DNA of 64,000 nucleotides from Mimachlamys varia. Lineage: Eukaryota; Mollusca; Bivalvia; Pectinida; Pectinidae. Below the pieces are notes generated by a model. The model ran no database searches. It was not told where the DNA came from and saw only the letters and a program-made list of their open reading frames with translations. The DNA is taken from positions 64,803,115-64,867,114 of the forward strand of contig OX392527.1 in NCBI GenBank assembly GCA_947623455.1, written 5' to 3'. The stretch's first letter is position 1. Each line of letters begins with the position of its first letter. Position numbers and translations under genes: made by a program. Shown here piece by piece: positions 26,629 through 38,794 of this stretch.

Positions 26629-26787
26629 AAGGATTAACTTTCTATTTTGTTTAGGTTATCGGGGGATAACTACAATGGAAAACGGGTAAATTATACATAA
26701 CCGGCTTCGCCACTACAATGGAAAACGGACCCGTTTTCCATTGTAGTTATCCCCCGATAACCTAAACAAAATAGAAAGTTAATCCTT
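26629..26787. mobile_element. Foldback element, perfect 58-bp inverted arms
   Basis: The left arm 26629-26686 (starting AAGGATTAACTTTCTATTTT) is exactly reverse-complementary to the right arm 26730-26787. The 43-bp centre contains CCGGCTTCGCC and a third partial copy of ACTACAATGGAAAACGG. Related in its ends and centre to the element at 46513-46663. Confidence 0.85.
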
Positions 26788-26970
26788 AAATAAACAACAC
26801 AATATAGACATATTATACAGAGCTGATATATATAAACAACACAATATAGACATATTATACAGAGCTGATATATATAAACAACACAATATAGACATATTAT
26901 ATATTAACAACACATTATAGATATATTATATATAAACAACACAATATAGATATATTATATATAATCAACA
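26788..26970. repeat. 29-bp satellite, fragment beyond the foldback element
   Basis: Resumes with the 42-bp variant carrying ACAGAGCTGATATATATAAA (three times), then standard units, which suggests that the foldback element and flanking unique DNA interrupt an older continuous satellite. Confidence 0.85.
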
Positions 26971-27878
26971 CAATAGGTTCTTTCTTTCAGTCCCATTGTG
27001 TTCCCTCTTTATAGTCTTTGTATTGGTCGCTTCGGCAATAGACTTTGCTGATATTCCGTATCGCTATCACTTTTCATTTCACAGTAATAACGGGTGGCAC
27101 AATGGTAGAGGGAAGTATTTATTACGTTGAATATTTACGCGCGTCATATTTTCTCACGGATCAAATTTTCGCGATCACGTACATGCCCATCGAATATGCG
27201 AAAATATCATTCCCGCACACTAAAATGCTATACGGTAATTACGATACAATGCTTACGCAAATCAAATGCACTCTACGAACTGCTAAATGATAGAGTTGTC
27301 ATCATTTACTTACAGTTCTAGAACATGGAAAATCAAACAAATCTTCATAAGCTTGTAGTAGATATTGTATATACAAAAATATAAATACGGTATACAAAAT
27401 AACTAGTAAACATTTAACACCGATAATCGTGGGGTATATGTGTTTGTAGGCGTACTAAAACACGGAGAGCCATTCGTGATAGATTTCAGGTTTCAAGGTT
27501 AATAATTTTGCAATATCCGCGAAAATAAGATATTTTCACATCTCTAGGTTGCGATATTTAATCCGCGTAAATTAAATAATCTCATTCTGAGTAAAAAATT
27601 TCGAAAATGTATACCCGCTAAAATAACCGGCTATACGGCATTCCTATGCATCACCTGGACTAACATGTTACATACGTATCGCTGCAGTAGGTGGCATGGG
27701 CTCAACAATAGGTATTGATTTCATAAACTCAATTCCAAATTGTACAATTAATTTTATGATCATTAGTTTGAATTATTTAGTTCTATTGCATCAGAATATA
27801 ACATACCTGTTACCTTTATGATACAGCTTCTGTACCAGCTTATCTACTAATGAAGCTAAAACAGCTTAAAAAAGGAAT
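26971..27878. other. Spacer, no feature recognised
   Basis: AT-rich. Overlapping frames at 27.05-27.3 kb show no domain. Confidence 0.45.
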
Positions 27879-28250
27879 GAGAGAATACCGAATCATCAGC
27901 AACATTTTAATCCGAGCTCAAAATCGATTAAACTGTGGGCAAAATATGAACAAAAGAAAGGCTTACATATTTACATGTAGATCCTTGTAAAAGTACAAGG
28001 GAATTAGACCGGATGTTCCGGAAGAGTAAACGTCTTCTGTTTCATCGATAACACCCGCCATGTAAATATTGGTCACTTACAAGTAAACATCAAGTCCTCA
28101 AAGTGAGAACCGAGTCATTTTCAATTACAACAACACACTAATGTGCATATTCAAAAACGTCTATCTTCTTATCACACAAGGATGCAAAAAAGTTCTCAAT
28201 GAGACCAAGATGGCGACCATAAAACTTATCAACCTGCATCTCTCGAATCC
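27879..28250 (+). mobile_element. ~375-bp dispersed element, left member of an inverted pair
   Basis: Its first ~165 bp is the GTGTTCCGGAAGAGT family (here GATGTTCCGGAAGAGTAAAC). The rest contains AAGTCCTCAAAGTGAGAACC, GATGGCGACCATAAAACTTA and CAACCTGCATC. The same order, inverted, is found at 29036-29411, showing that both parts belong to one element. Confidence 0.65.
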
Positions 28251-28588
28251 AGAGTATGTTGTCAGTTTAAGTTTGTCTTTACGAGCACAGGAAGTCTCTC
28301 GTGTTGATTCCTGGAAAGTATTGTTTGAATTTTGAAAGAAATAGTTTGATATTTTTGTCAGGTTATGATTACATAACTCCAATTGAGCACGTGTAAATTC
28401 AGTGCATGGTGAAGCAATATTATGAGATTCCATCAGTTTGACAGAACACTCTGGTGACCTTGATCAAGACATTGACCCTTATATCATAGATAGAAATAAC
28501 ATCCATTCGATATTTTGATTATTATAATAATGCTTGTGTACCTATGGTAAATACTACAAGCAATACACAGATCGGTTAATGATATCTT

Positions 28589-28658
28589 TGCTTTAGCTCA
28601 ATCGGTTCAGCGTAAGACAAGAAGCCAGATGTTCCAGGTTCGACTCCTAGCGGAGGCA
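28589..28658 (+). pseudogene. tRNA-like sequence (tRNA pseudogene or SINE head)
   Basis: Has an A-box-like TTAGCTCAATCGG and a perfect B-box GGTTCGACTCC. TGCTTTA and GGAGGCA can pair with wobbles as an acceptor stem. The T stem has one mismatch and the anticodon arm does not fold cleanly. It is more likely a decayed tRNA or SINE promoter than a working tRNA gene. Confidence 0.5.
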
Positions 28659-29035
28659 TTAGCAAAATAATTACCTCCGTTACACTTGGTCATATTTCTT
28701 CGTTAACCCGAATCTTTGGGAACTCTTTGTTGTAATTCTGTCCATCAGAAGCCGACCAATTTCCGGGGAGTCCTGATATTTGGAACAAGCTTGGAAGCTA
28801 TTAGATGACTGTACACAATAATACGAGCTTCATTTTCGTATTATCAGTTACAGTTATGAAGAAAGTTTTTTGTTTAATGTATAAAACGGGCCAGGTCGAA
28901 GTGGCAGTTTGTATGTTATTGTAGTCGATTTGTATATAGGTGGTGTAACCTATACGTTTCCATGGAAACCGACAAATTAACACTCTTAGTTGCATTAGTA
29001 TACATACTCACATATTAAGGCATAGGGATTCCACT

Positions 29036-29411
29036 GATTCAGGTTGTTGAAGATTATGAGCAAGTATTATGGTCGCCATCTAGGTCTCATTGAAAAATAT
29101 TCTGAATCCTTATTTGATATGAAAGTGGGCATTTTCCATCATTCTCACTTAATTTCATTATGCCTACTTGTTGTGATTGAGAACGATGCCTCTTTTCTCA
29201 CTTTGAGGACATGAAATTACTTGACATGACCTAGAGTTACATGCCGATAACATCGATAAAGCAGAAGACGCTTACTCTTCCTGAACAATTGTCTTATTAT
29301 CTCGGTCTCACATGGATATCCCTGTAAACATTTCATTTGTTTATATTCTACCTATAGTTTATTCAATCTGATGTTTGGATTATGTTTTTTTGACATTTTG
29401 GTATTCTCTGA
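29036..29411 (-). mobile_element. ~375-bp dispersed element, right member of an inverted pair
   Basis: On the minus strand it follows the order of the copy at 27879-28250. On the plus strand it reads AGTATTATGGTCGCCATCTA, TCTCACTTTGAGGACATG, then the family end GAAGACGCTTACTCTTCC and GACATTTTGGTATTCTCTGA. No coding capacity. Confidence 0.65.
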
Positions 29412-30746
29412 TATTATTTCTATATAACAGTCTTTACAATAGTCTAGAATGTACTTGTAATAATCTGCTGCCGTGAAATACATTGATATACAGTTTTTGA
29501 TAGATTTGCTAAATCTTGTATGTTCACTGTCAATGGAGAAGCCACCGGATTGGCTTAAGGCCGTATTTATGTTACAACTGGTAATATGGAAATTGCTATC
29601 ACTTCCTTGTAAATTTTTTATCATACTTTTCCTAGAAATATCAACAATTTTCGTTTTCTGAAAATATTTGAAATAACATTTAAACATATAATGGTTATCA
29701 TTAAGTATCGATCATTAAGTTATCTAGGGAAGCGCCCTGTTTGCCGACGTATGGATACTTATATATGAGGCGGTGTGTTGGTATATTCGCCTCCTTGCAA
29801 AAGCGAATGTCTTATGTTGCCTTTAGAGTGTTATCTTGATGAAATACCAAAATGAAAAAAAAGAGAGAGAACTTGTTTAAATAATCGTCCAATTAACAAC
29901 CATGGTCATTTAATGACGTGCCAGGTTTTAGTGATGGAGGAAAGCCGGAGTTCCCGGAGAAAAATCACCCCACCAACGGCAAGTACGTGGCGACTGCCCA
30001 CCTTAGGTCTCGGACCCGCAACCCGGTGGTGGAGGGCTTGTGGTAGCAGGATGGCAGACACCTTTATCACTTTGTTTCTCTAGTCCTTAAAATAAAACAG
30101 ATAAAGTGAGAAGCGTTTGGTATGATATTCTTTTATTGGCAAATTAGTTTTTTTCATTTTGATGCCCTGCATTTCCTTTGACTATATAGTCACTTACATT
30201 ATTTGAGTGCAGGATATTCAGCTGGTAAACATAAGTCTCGCGTTCTAATCGTTGTCTTTTTTATTTTAGACTTTTTTTAGAACTATTATCGTTTAGTCAA
30301 TAATTAAATTGAAAAGGTAGACAATCATTTGTTTGTATAAGTTTTTTCCAAAAAGATAATAAATCATATTGTGATGGCACGAATTTAACTGAACAGGTAA
30401 TATCGTTTTTAATTTGATTCATTATCGTTTAATTATCGCGTTGGAAAGTACGTTGGCTATTGATAAAACTCGTGTTTTTAATTAATTTCGATCTTCTCAT
30501 ATACAATGGTCACGCATGTATGACGCAGGCATCATGTTGATTTACACCCTGCTAATTCAAAGTATAATTTGGTGCATGTAAGCATGCCGAGTGTATAAAT
30601 GTGGAGATGAGTACTATCGTTTCAGTTTTGTCTGACATACTGTATAGATGCTAATATTCGCCATGGGTATACCTCAGATTCATCTAGTCTCTGTACAGTG
30701 AATATGTAAATATACATCTTTATCCGTAGTATAGGATCTTAGAAAC
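29412..30746. other. Spacer with a degenerate SINE-like piece
   Basis: Between about 29925 and 30060 a decayed SINE-like block has GGAGTTCCCGGAGAAAAATC, then GGCGACTGCCCACC and a GGAGGGCTTGTGGTAGCAG end similar to the 62-bp unit at 36.4 kb. A 111-codon minus-strand frame at 29352-29687 overlaps the dispersed element and is not convincing. Confidence 0.4.
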
Positions 30747-30880
30747 CATGTCAGTTCGGCGCTCACAGCTAACATTATACAATTGCTAGCACTACTCATT
30801 TACAGCTGAGTTGACTGAAACAAGAGAAGTTAAGTATCTTGTTCAAAGATACATAGATAATACATAGCCAATGTCTTAAA
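30747..30880 (-). mobile_element. SINE family 2, partial copy
   Basis: GTTCGGCGCTCACAGCTAAC, AATTGCTAGCACT and CTCATTTACAGCTGAGTTGA match the body of the copies at 31.54 and 62.09 kb; the tRNA-like head is missing. Confidence 0.6.
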
Positions 30881-31536
30881 GGGGCGAAGTTTGTTTACTT
30901 TCTATATAATATCACCAAATATTTTATAAAATTGTAGTTTTGTAATCCTTATGAACTATTCATACCGATATTTTGACAAAATTTGATGCATGCGTGATTT
31001 CAGGTCAACAAATTTCCCTTCAGAGGGCCCCTGTGTGTGCGAGCTTTCAATGATATCTGCTTTTGGTTAGTTTGAAGTATACCAAAACCATTTCTCGTTG
31101 GTTCTAATAATAATCATATATATATTATAATTGTTGACAACGTATTTTGTTAACCTAACATACCTTGAAAGAAGTACGTGTGGCATCAAACTCCTCGCGT
31201 CCAATTGTTCACAACACACATACATGTGGTCGCGCCAGGTGGCGCGGTTTTTTCGTGATATATTTTGATGTCGCTATATTTGGCGCGGGCTTTCCCAGTA
31301 ATTAAACTGACCAAATCGGACATCGGCGGCATGGTATCTAATTATCAAGTACGGATTCCATTATCGGAATATAAGTATTTTCATGGTAGCTTGTTTTAAA
31401 AAACGTGGGTTCACTTGGCAATGGCTCGAGTTTTAAAGATGCTATGTTATATTTCTTTGTATAGGATATATACTACTGCTACTCGTAACAATTCAATGTT
31501 CTTATATACGCTTTATCACAACTTAAAGCTCGTATC

Positions 31537-31841
31537 AAAGCGGTTCACAAATTATTATCCGTAGTTATAGGGCCGAAGCAACCAGCCAAATACTGTTCTC
31601 AACTCCCTTGGGAACATGCAACCGGTGCTGCCATTTCGGTGCTCACAGCTACATTTGTACATGTAGCATTCTACAATTTCTAGTACTGCCCAACCAAGTA
31701 CTCATTTACAGCTGAGTAGACTTGAAGAAGCGGAGTAAAGTATCCTGCTCAAAGCTACAACACAAGTGCCGGTGCTGAGACTCGAACTCGCAACACTTCG
31801 ATCACGAACCCGGCGTCCTACCACTAGACCACCGTGCCTTC
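31537..31841 (-). mobile_element. SINE family 2, full-length tRNA-derived copy
   Basis: Read on the minus strand the head is tRNA-like: GCACGGTGGTCTAGTGGTAG (A box region) and GAGTTCGAGTCTC (B box), with the tail continuing to AAGCGGTTCACAAATTATTA on the plus strand. About 305 bp. A second full copy lies in the polycystin-like gene at 62090-62383. Confidence 0.75.
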
Positions 31842-33478
31842 AGTGTTCATTTATTGTCAGCCCTGAAATGTAGACAATATATTATTGAAAGTCGCATTTG
31901 AGAGATTGACACTGTATTATAAAGAGATAAATTGTTATTCTGTCAGGGAAACATATATTATGCATTTGTTTCCCCGTGGGTCATCATATCATAGTGCAGT
32001 ACATAATCTTGTCTGTCTGGTAAAATATGATATAGAATTGTTTTATTGTGATAACATAGAATGTTGAATACCAATACAATTCTCCGTAAGAATCGGTCGA
32101 TATATGGGGGTCCTGATAACGATTGTTCCAATCAAATGAGAACTAAACTGATATTAGTCTATTGTCTATACCTATAGAAATGATTGTTTACATGGATGTG
32201 TATTGGAAACCGAATTATCACGTAATTGTTATGGATTATTAGTATGTTGTATCGACAAACCGTTTTGTTTTCACTTATATCTGGGGACTGTCTCTGTATG
32301 GAAGACTTTCTAACAAAACAACTCACTAAAAATATGTTGAATTGATATATATATGTATATATAGGTATGCTTTGTAATGCTGTTTACAAATAGGGCTTAC
32401 GGGCGTGTTTTGAGAGCTGTACATAATTGATAAGCCCTGCTTTCGGAGATACTCACAGGCGCGTTACTCTTAATGCATTACTGTGACGCCACCAACTCGC
32501 AATGAAACGGGGATACATAAATATTGAATGATTTGTTTTTCAACAACCACTTTTCATGCCTCTTTACGGTAAATGCAATGCGTACATATCTCATATCAGT
32601 TCTAGATTCGCAAGTGAGAAGGGAGACTTGTTCGATCTCTTGTATCAATTTATGAGTTAAGGTAGGGGTTATTAGGGTTAATTGTTCAAAACTTTAAATT
32701 GTGTACGCCAAGGTGATGCCAACAGTCCTTCACTGTATCTAATTCAACATATAACACACACTGATCAAACCTAATTAAAGGATCTTAGGTCAAGTTAACA
32801 TTTTACACCTTCACATCAAGGTCACAAGAACAAAGGTCAATGTCAAATTTTACATATCTCGCATGAGTAAACGATTAAGATTGTGTTAAGATATTATAAA
32901 GCAAAGTTGGTAAGAGATAAAGAGTCGACGAAGAATTCAACGAGATACATTTTTTTTGTACATGTACCAACGCGGTAAAATCACTATATCCGAAAATAAA
33001 GTCTAAACATGGGCAAAGGCGAGTTCCAAATGTCCTACCGAACTGGAATCAATCTATTGTTGTTGATTGTTACGTGCTAAATTGTTGTATAAAAGCTATC
33101 TGACATCCAGTAATTATTATAGAGGATCTTACATGAGTTTTAATTAATTTCCGATTTATGTAACGAATCTAAGAATTATTTTCCTATTGAGGCGAGCTAA
33201 CATGGAGAATTTTTTACTAGTTTAAAAAAAATTGAAAACGAAGTGAAGATATCCTATTTATCACACAATCAATATATGAGGCATTTATTCATGTAAAACG
33301 AAAACCATACTAATTGAAATGTAAAACGCCACAATTTAGGTTCCTGTGTGAAGTCGAAGAACTAGGCGTGCCGTCATTATAAAACAATTTAAGATTATAA
33401 ACAATCACCGGGCTGATAGGTCATAAATATAAACTTTATTTATTTTACAAAAATGATGAAACATATTATCCAACTTAT
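31842..33478. other. Spacer, no feature recognised
   Basis: AT-rich; a TGACCTTGACC-type fragment may be present near 32.81-32.85 kb (TCAAGGTCACAAGAACAAAG). No gene seen. Confidence 0.45.
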
Positions 33479-33625
33479 TTAACACCTGGAACACCTGGTC
33501 TTATTCTCTTGTACTTTTACAAGATTCTCCATGTAAATTTTTCCTTTGTTCGTATTTTGCCCCTGATTTAATCGATTTTGAGTTTGGATTATGATTTTGT
33601 TAACGCTTCGGTATTCTCTTATTTA
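33479..33625 (-). mobile_element. Dispersed GTGTTCCGGAAGAGT family, 5'-truncated copy
   Basis: The plus strand reads AACACCTGGTCTTATTCTCT, TTTTACAAGATTCTCCATG, TGCCCCTGATTTAATCG and CGGTATTCTCTTA. It ends next to a SINE family 1 copy. Confidence 0.7.
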
Positions 33626-33639
33626 TTATCACTCTTTTT

Positions 33640-33812
33640 AGCCCGGATGTTAGCGCGCGAGGGATCTAAGTGTGGGTGGAAACCAGAGTACCCGGAGAAA
33701 AACCAACGTGGTCGGGCAGGTGACCCCATACCTTTTCCGATCGGGGAATCGAATCCCGGCCACCTTGGTGAAAGGCAAGTGCGCTATCCACTGCAACACC
33801 CCACCAACCGAT
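33640..33812 (-). mobile_element. SINE family 1, tRNA-derived copy
   Basis: On the minus strand: GCAGTGGATAGCGCACTTGC (A box) and GGGATTCGATTCCCCGA (B box), then a conserved body with CACCTGCCCGACCACGTTGG and TACTCTGGTTTCC. This arrangement is widespread in molluscan SINEs. A second copy lies at 49328-49476, with fragments at 13.6 and 29.9 kb. Confidence 0.78.
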
Positions 33813-35375
33813 AGGTCATAGGTCACATTACGTAAGTTTTAGCATTCAGCAAGTCCCTCATATTGATACTCTGTGGAGCTATGGAGTGACGAGGATCTGT
33901 CTTTCTACACTAATGTTAATAAACATTCCTGACAATCAGGTGATAAATAGATATTAAAAACGAGTCGTTTTATTTAGTTCACTCCAGTAAGTTAATTTAC
34001 AAAAGTGACAGAAAGACACTCGCTTTACCTGTTTTGGTGGATGAGGCTGACGCAGTGTTATGGCCCATATTTAAAAAGGCATTCATTAATATTAAAAAAT
34101 GACCTTGTTTTACATTTTCGAAAAAGCCGTTTTGATAAAAATAAAGCAGACAAACGCCTTTAAATGCTTTAAATATTCCCGCTAACTGGTGACGTCAAAA
34201 TCAACATGTGCTTTTGAACAACGTGATTTCCGATCAAAGTTCACCTTCTTAACCAACGAAAAGCCGGGAACGGTTACACAAGTAGTTTATCGGTTATATT
34301 TATCCCATAGATAGTACGTTTACACAATTTTCTGAGCACACGGCGCAATGTGGTAGAGATGTAATAAAATAGATATTTTCGTAAGGCATGAAAACACAAA
34401 CTTTGTCGTACTGAATTTAATTTTCTAAAGATATTGATATATTCATTGGCTATTTGAAACAAATTTGGAAAAAAAACTCAACACGCGAAAAATCGTCATT
34501 TATCATGCCTGTAAGCGCGTTCATTTGCGACATCACCATTTGCCATTGTATAACCCGTTAATAATGGTCCTTATTTCAATAAGGAATACATTTTTTTTGT
34601 ATCTATACATATGATCTATGTCTGCATCATTATAAGTATTATGTTGTCCAATTGCATGCATGGAAGAGCGGTTTTCAATAGAGATGACACATGAAAAGGC
34701 ATATTTGCCAATGTAATCTAATTAGTTTTCTACATTGTTATCATACAATGAAGGTTTATGTATTATTTATAAATACGTACGGAGCAAACCAAGTATATTA
34801 CCATTATGCTTGAAATTATTCCCAAAATGAACAAAACTCCTTATAAATCATTTCGATGACTGCATTGACGAAGGATGTTTATTCATTACGTTAATGACAT
34901 GAAAGATAATGAAAGGTGTACGACAGGTTTTTGTTTCTTAATTGGTTTAAACAGTAGGTACATAAGAGCAGCGACCCAGTCAATATTCAGTTAAGATTGA
35001 ATTGATAATGTCTTCATTAAATTTGAAAAAAAACATTTCAGAAAGCGTTTTCACATCAATGAAATCGATTTTAATTGTAGCAAATTTTGTTTTAATTTTA
35101 TATACGGAAAGAGTTGATAATACAGTTGTTGTGTAGCCGTATGGATTTTTGTCATTCCAGTTGTTGACATTTAATACATAACGTTCTATCTTGATTTCCT
35201 TTTACCTTCATTATTTCAAGTTCATTGTATGTCAGGTTTTAACTGAGTTATTTGATGTACGTCAACATCCTAAAATAATACGTGTCTGTCAGTAAAAATT
35301 GAAATCCATTTTTTATACATAAAAAATGCTTTTCCTAACAAGGTGTTTCATTATCCTTTTCATATTAGCTACCCT
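33813..35375. other. Spacer, no feature recognised
   Basis: AT-rich; no supported gene or repeat. Confidence 0.45.
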
Positions 35376-35767
35376 TTAAAGGCCCAATATACGTAACTTC
35401 AGGGAAATTTCGTCATTCTGAAAGATTCTGAAAAAAATACAGTTGATAACAATGCATAAATAAGCCTAAAACAAAGTAAACCTGAGCGGTAACTAACAAG
35501 AAACTCTTGACAAAAAAATCCAAAGAATTGAAAATGATTCAGGTGGGGCCCACTTCAACAACAAACCGAAGGTAGAAGACGGTTCGAAATGGACGCGTGT
35601 TTACAAATAGCGTGTTTCAACTGCTGCTGTACCGGTAACCGCGAAAGAATTCATCTTGAATATTGCTGATATCAGTTAATCTTAACTACATCTATAAATA
35701 TAATAAGTTTATTAGACTTGATTTTCGCTTCAAGTTTTACCGAAAGTTACGTATATTGGGCCTTTAA
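35376..35767. mobile_element. TTAA-flanked MITE
   Basis: TTAA at 35376-35379 and 35764-35767 flank inverted ends AGGCCCAATATACGTAACTT and AAGTTACGTATATTGGGCCT (right end with one extra A of spacing). The 384-bp interior lacks coding potential. A TTAA target site suggests piggyBac-type mobilisation; that assignment is inference. Confidence 0.75.
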
Positions 35768-35875
35768 CTATGATGAATAAAAAAAACTTAATAGCAATAT
35801 GTTATTATATAATTGGAGACTAAACACCCACTGAAAATACAATAATATTACAGTAATATATATTTGTATAGGAAA

Positions 35876-35982
35876 AAAAATCAGAGAATACCAAAGCGCC
35901 AACAAAACCAAAGGAAATATTTACGTGGAGACCCTCGTAAAAAGTACAGGAGAATAAGACCAGGTGTTCCGGAAGAGTAAGC
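35876..35982 (+). mobile_element. Dispersed GTGTTCCGGAAGAGT family, internally deleted copy
   Basis: AGAGAATACCAAAGCGCCAA, then ATTTACGTGGAGACCCTCGT and AGACCAGGTGTTCCGGAAGA. The CTCAAAATCGATTAAA middle is missing. Confidence 0.65.
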
Positions 35983-36418
35983 TATATATTTATATTTCTA
36001 GCGCACAGTGATAGGATGAATCGACTTGTCCGAACGTACGTTATTTACAAATACTGTAACATTGTAAATGACACTTTGGAGATTGTGCCGTCATCATGAT
36101 TATGACGTCCTGATGACGTACTGCTCCACTGTTAACTGGTGATATTTATTTGTCTGGAGTTACCCTGACGTTGTATCATGTGCCAAAACCATAAAATTCA
36201 CAGAGCATATAGTCGTTATGCTGCCAAAACATGTATTTTTAATTCGATATAGTTGTGTAATGATTAATTTCATGTCACGTTGTAATGTGGTGATGCTTCA
36301 CTTATTTTTTCTACAGGTATGGTCAAATTTAACTTTGACAAAACGGCATGACCGATATTGGAGTGTATTATCTAATGCTAGTGGAAATAAAAAAAAAGTA
36401 TTTTTCCTTTTATTAATG

Positions 36419-36965
36419 AGGTGGAGGGCTAGTGGTATCAGAATGTCAGATACCTAAACCACTAGGCAACCATGACCCAGAGATGGAGGGCTAGTGGTAT
36501 CAGAATGTCAGATACCTAAACCACTAGGCAACCATGACCCAGAGATGGAGGGCTAGTGGTATCAGAATGTTAGACACCATAACGATTTGGCCACCGTGAC
36601 CTAGAGGTGGAGGACTAGTGGTAGCAGAATGTTTGACACCTTAACCACTTGGCAATCATGACCCAGAGGTGGAGGGCTAGTGGTATCAGAATGTCAGATA
36701 CCTTAACCACTTGGCCACCGCAGCCCAGAGGAAGAACGCTAGTGTTATAAAAATATCAGACACCTTAACCACTTTGCCAACGCAACGCAGAGGTGAAGGG
36801 CTAGTGACAGCAGAGTGTCAGACACCTTAACCACTTGGTCACCAGAACTAAGTCATGGAGGGCTAGTGGTATCAGAATGTCTGACATCTCAACCCAATGG
36901 TGGAGGGCAAGTTGTTTCAGAATGTCAGACACGTTAACCACTTGGCGACCACGACCCAGTGGTAC
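36419..36965. repeat. 62-bp tandem repeat, about 9 copies, SINE-like unit
   Basis: The unit is AGGTGGAGGGCTAGTGGTAT, CAGAATGTCAGACACCTTAA, CCACTTGGCCACCATGACCC. The first two units are identical; later ones diverge. GGCTAGTGGTA and TTAACCACTTGGCCACC resemble a tRNA-like SINE end also seen near 30.0 and 59.5 kb. Confidence 0.88.
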
Positions 36966-38526
36966 ATGAACAGCTATACATCCGCGGTATCATCCGCGGG
37001 ATCATCCGCGGTATGTGTCTGATATATCTACATGTAACAGGGTACATATCATACCGATGTTTGTAGAAATATGAAAATTAAGTTTTCACTGGTTGTTCCC
37101 AATGAATTTTAAATCAATGCCGAAGAAACCGTTGTAGCATTCATTGCTTAAATTGATAAGTTTTAAACTATTCCTCCATTATGTAGGTCAGGAATGTAAT
37201 TCGAGTTGTCTTTCCTATCACATTAGCTGATACGGGTATGGATATAGTATATATGTTTAATTCATTAGGGGTATTACAGAACTTCCATTAAGAAAACAGA
37301 CATGAAAGAGTCAATTTAACCCACCCTCTCTTCTTATTAGTTTTTTCCAGTGCCAGTTGATTTCTGTGTTGCAGAGGATGTTTGATCACAATGTTTTGGA
37401 TATTATATGGTTAAACGGATCTGTGGGAAGTCCTGTTTGTAAATTAGAAGAGGATATAAAAGCAAAATTGAAGCAACAACGTCTTTTTGTTACGAACCAC
37501 CACAGCCAAGCCATAGCTAACTGCCCCGTCGCCTGCTACATCAATGATCGCCATGGTATAGCCTGTGTTTCCGACAGATTTTGAATCTTGTTGAGTAATG
37601 TCATATTGTGGCCGATCATAAATAACGCGTTCGCCTGCTGTGTCAGAATAGTTCGGTGATCTTAACGTATGCTTGAAAGTTCATTTGGGTGATATTTTGT
37701 TCCAATTTGTCACTCCAAATAATTAGTATATAAGTGGATACCATGACAACCAATAACTTGCCGAGTCAATAGTAATGTAGATGAAGTTATTTGAAGTTAG
37801 TTTGGTGTTATTAAATGTGTATGACTATTTCATAATTGAATTTCATCAATAACAAAACAAAACTGTCTTTAGTGTAACGATGATTGACGAAAGTGTTGTT
37901 TAAGACAAGAAATGGATCCTAATGATGTTCTTTAGTCTGTTTTCGTTTGATGTTAAACGTCATATTGCTATACTATTACAAAACCATCGTGACGCGCATG
38001 ACTCTGGGTGATGTACACTTATAATTGCCGACTTACTACAATGCACATCTGCAGCTGACGTCTTTATCTTTACTGTATACCATGCAAAAGGCCTCTTACA
38101 CTATATATCACCAAGTCAGATCACAATATGCTTGTTTCTCTCATATCTCGCCATGTTGGATAGAGGTTGCCCATGTAAGAAAGCTATGTAAGAAAAATCT
38201 ATCTTACATAGCATTTCACGCGACGTGACGTCACAATGGCTCAACAATGACGTGACGTCACGAAAACGGTAAACTCTGATGCCGGAAAGAGAAAACGACG
38301 GCGTGATAAAATTAAAACCTTTCACAAAAATTTAACCATAAACACCAGGAAAAGGAGATTATTTTTTTTGCGCAAACTTTGTTTGTAAATATAGGGTATG
38401 CTTAAACTCGCTGTCTAATTCGCTTTCGTCAAAAAAGCTCAAGGAAAAAGTTGAAATTTCAAAATGGTAGCCTGTTTAAACATATTTTCATGGTTTTTGA
38501 GCTTATTCGGGTAGTTGATATGAGTG
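36966..38526. other. Spacer with CRE palindromes
   Basis: ATCCGCGG occurs three times at about 36.98-37.01 kb. Two copies of the palindrome GTGACGTCAC lie at about 38226-38235 and 38253-38262. No gene recognised. Confidence 0.45.
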
Positions 38527-38688
38527 AAAAAGACTCTTTCATTATGCGTGTATGTAGGATAGGGATCTTCCACCTTCGGGATCACAAAATGTGGTAAAAC
38601 TTTCGGCAAGCCTCGGGTTTCACCACATTTTGTGACCCCTCGGGTGGAGTATCCCTATCCTACATACACGCATATGAAAGAGTCTTTT
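38527..38688. mobile_element. Foldback element with ~70-bp inverted arms
   Basis: The left arm starts AAAAGACTCTTTCATTATGC and continues GTGTATGTAGGATAGGGAT; the right arm ends ATATGAAAGAGTCTTTT. The arms match with few differences through the GATCACAAAATGTGGT segment; the centre holds CTTTCGGCAAGCCTCGGG. No reading frame. Confidence 0.8.
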
Positions 38689-38794
38689 ATTATACCATGG
38701 CAAACAATTTTCACCATGGCGTACACTCCAAGATTAAGGAATTACCAACTATTGCACTGAGAAACGATAGGTAATCACAAAAAGAGACCGAGAT

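Noticed and set aside
28589..28658. Functional tRNA gene
   Set aside because: A and B boxes are good, but the anticodon arm and T stem are defective; kept only as a tRNA-like pseudogene or SINE head.
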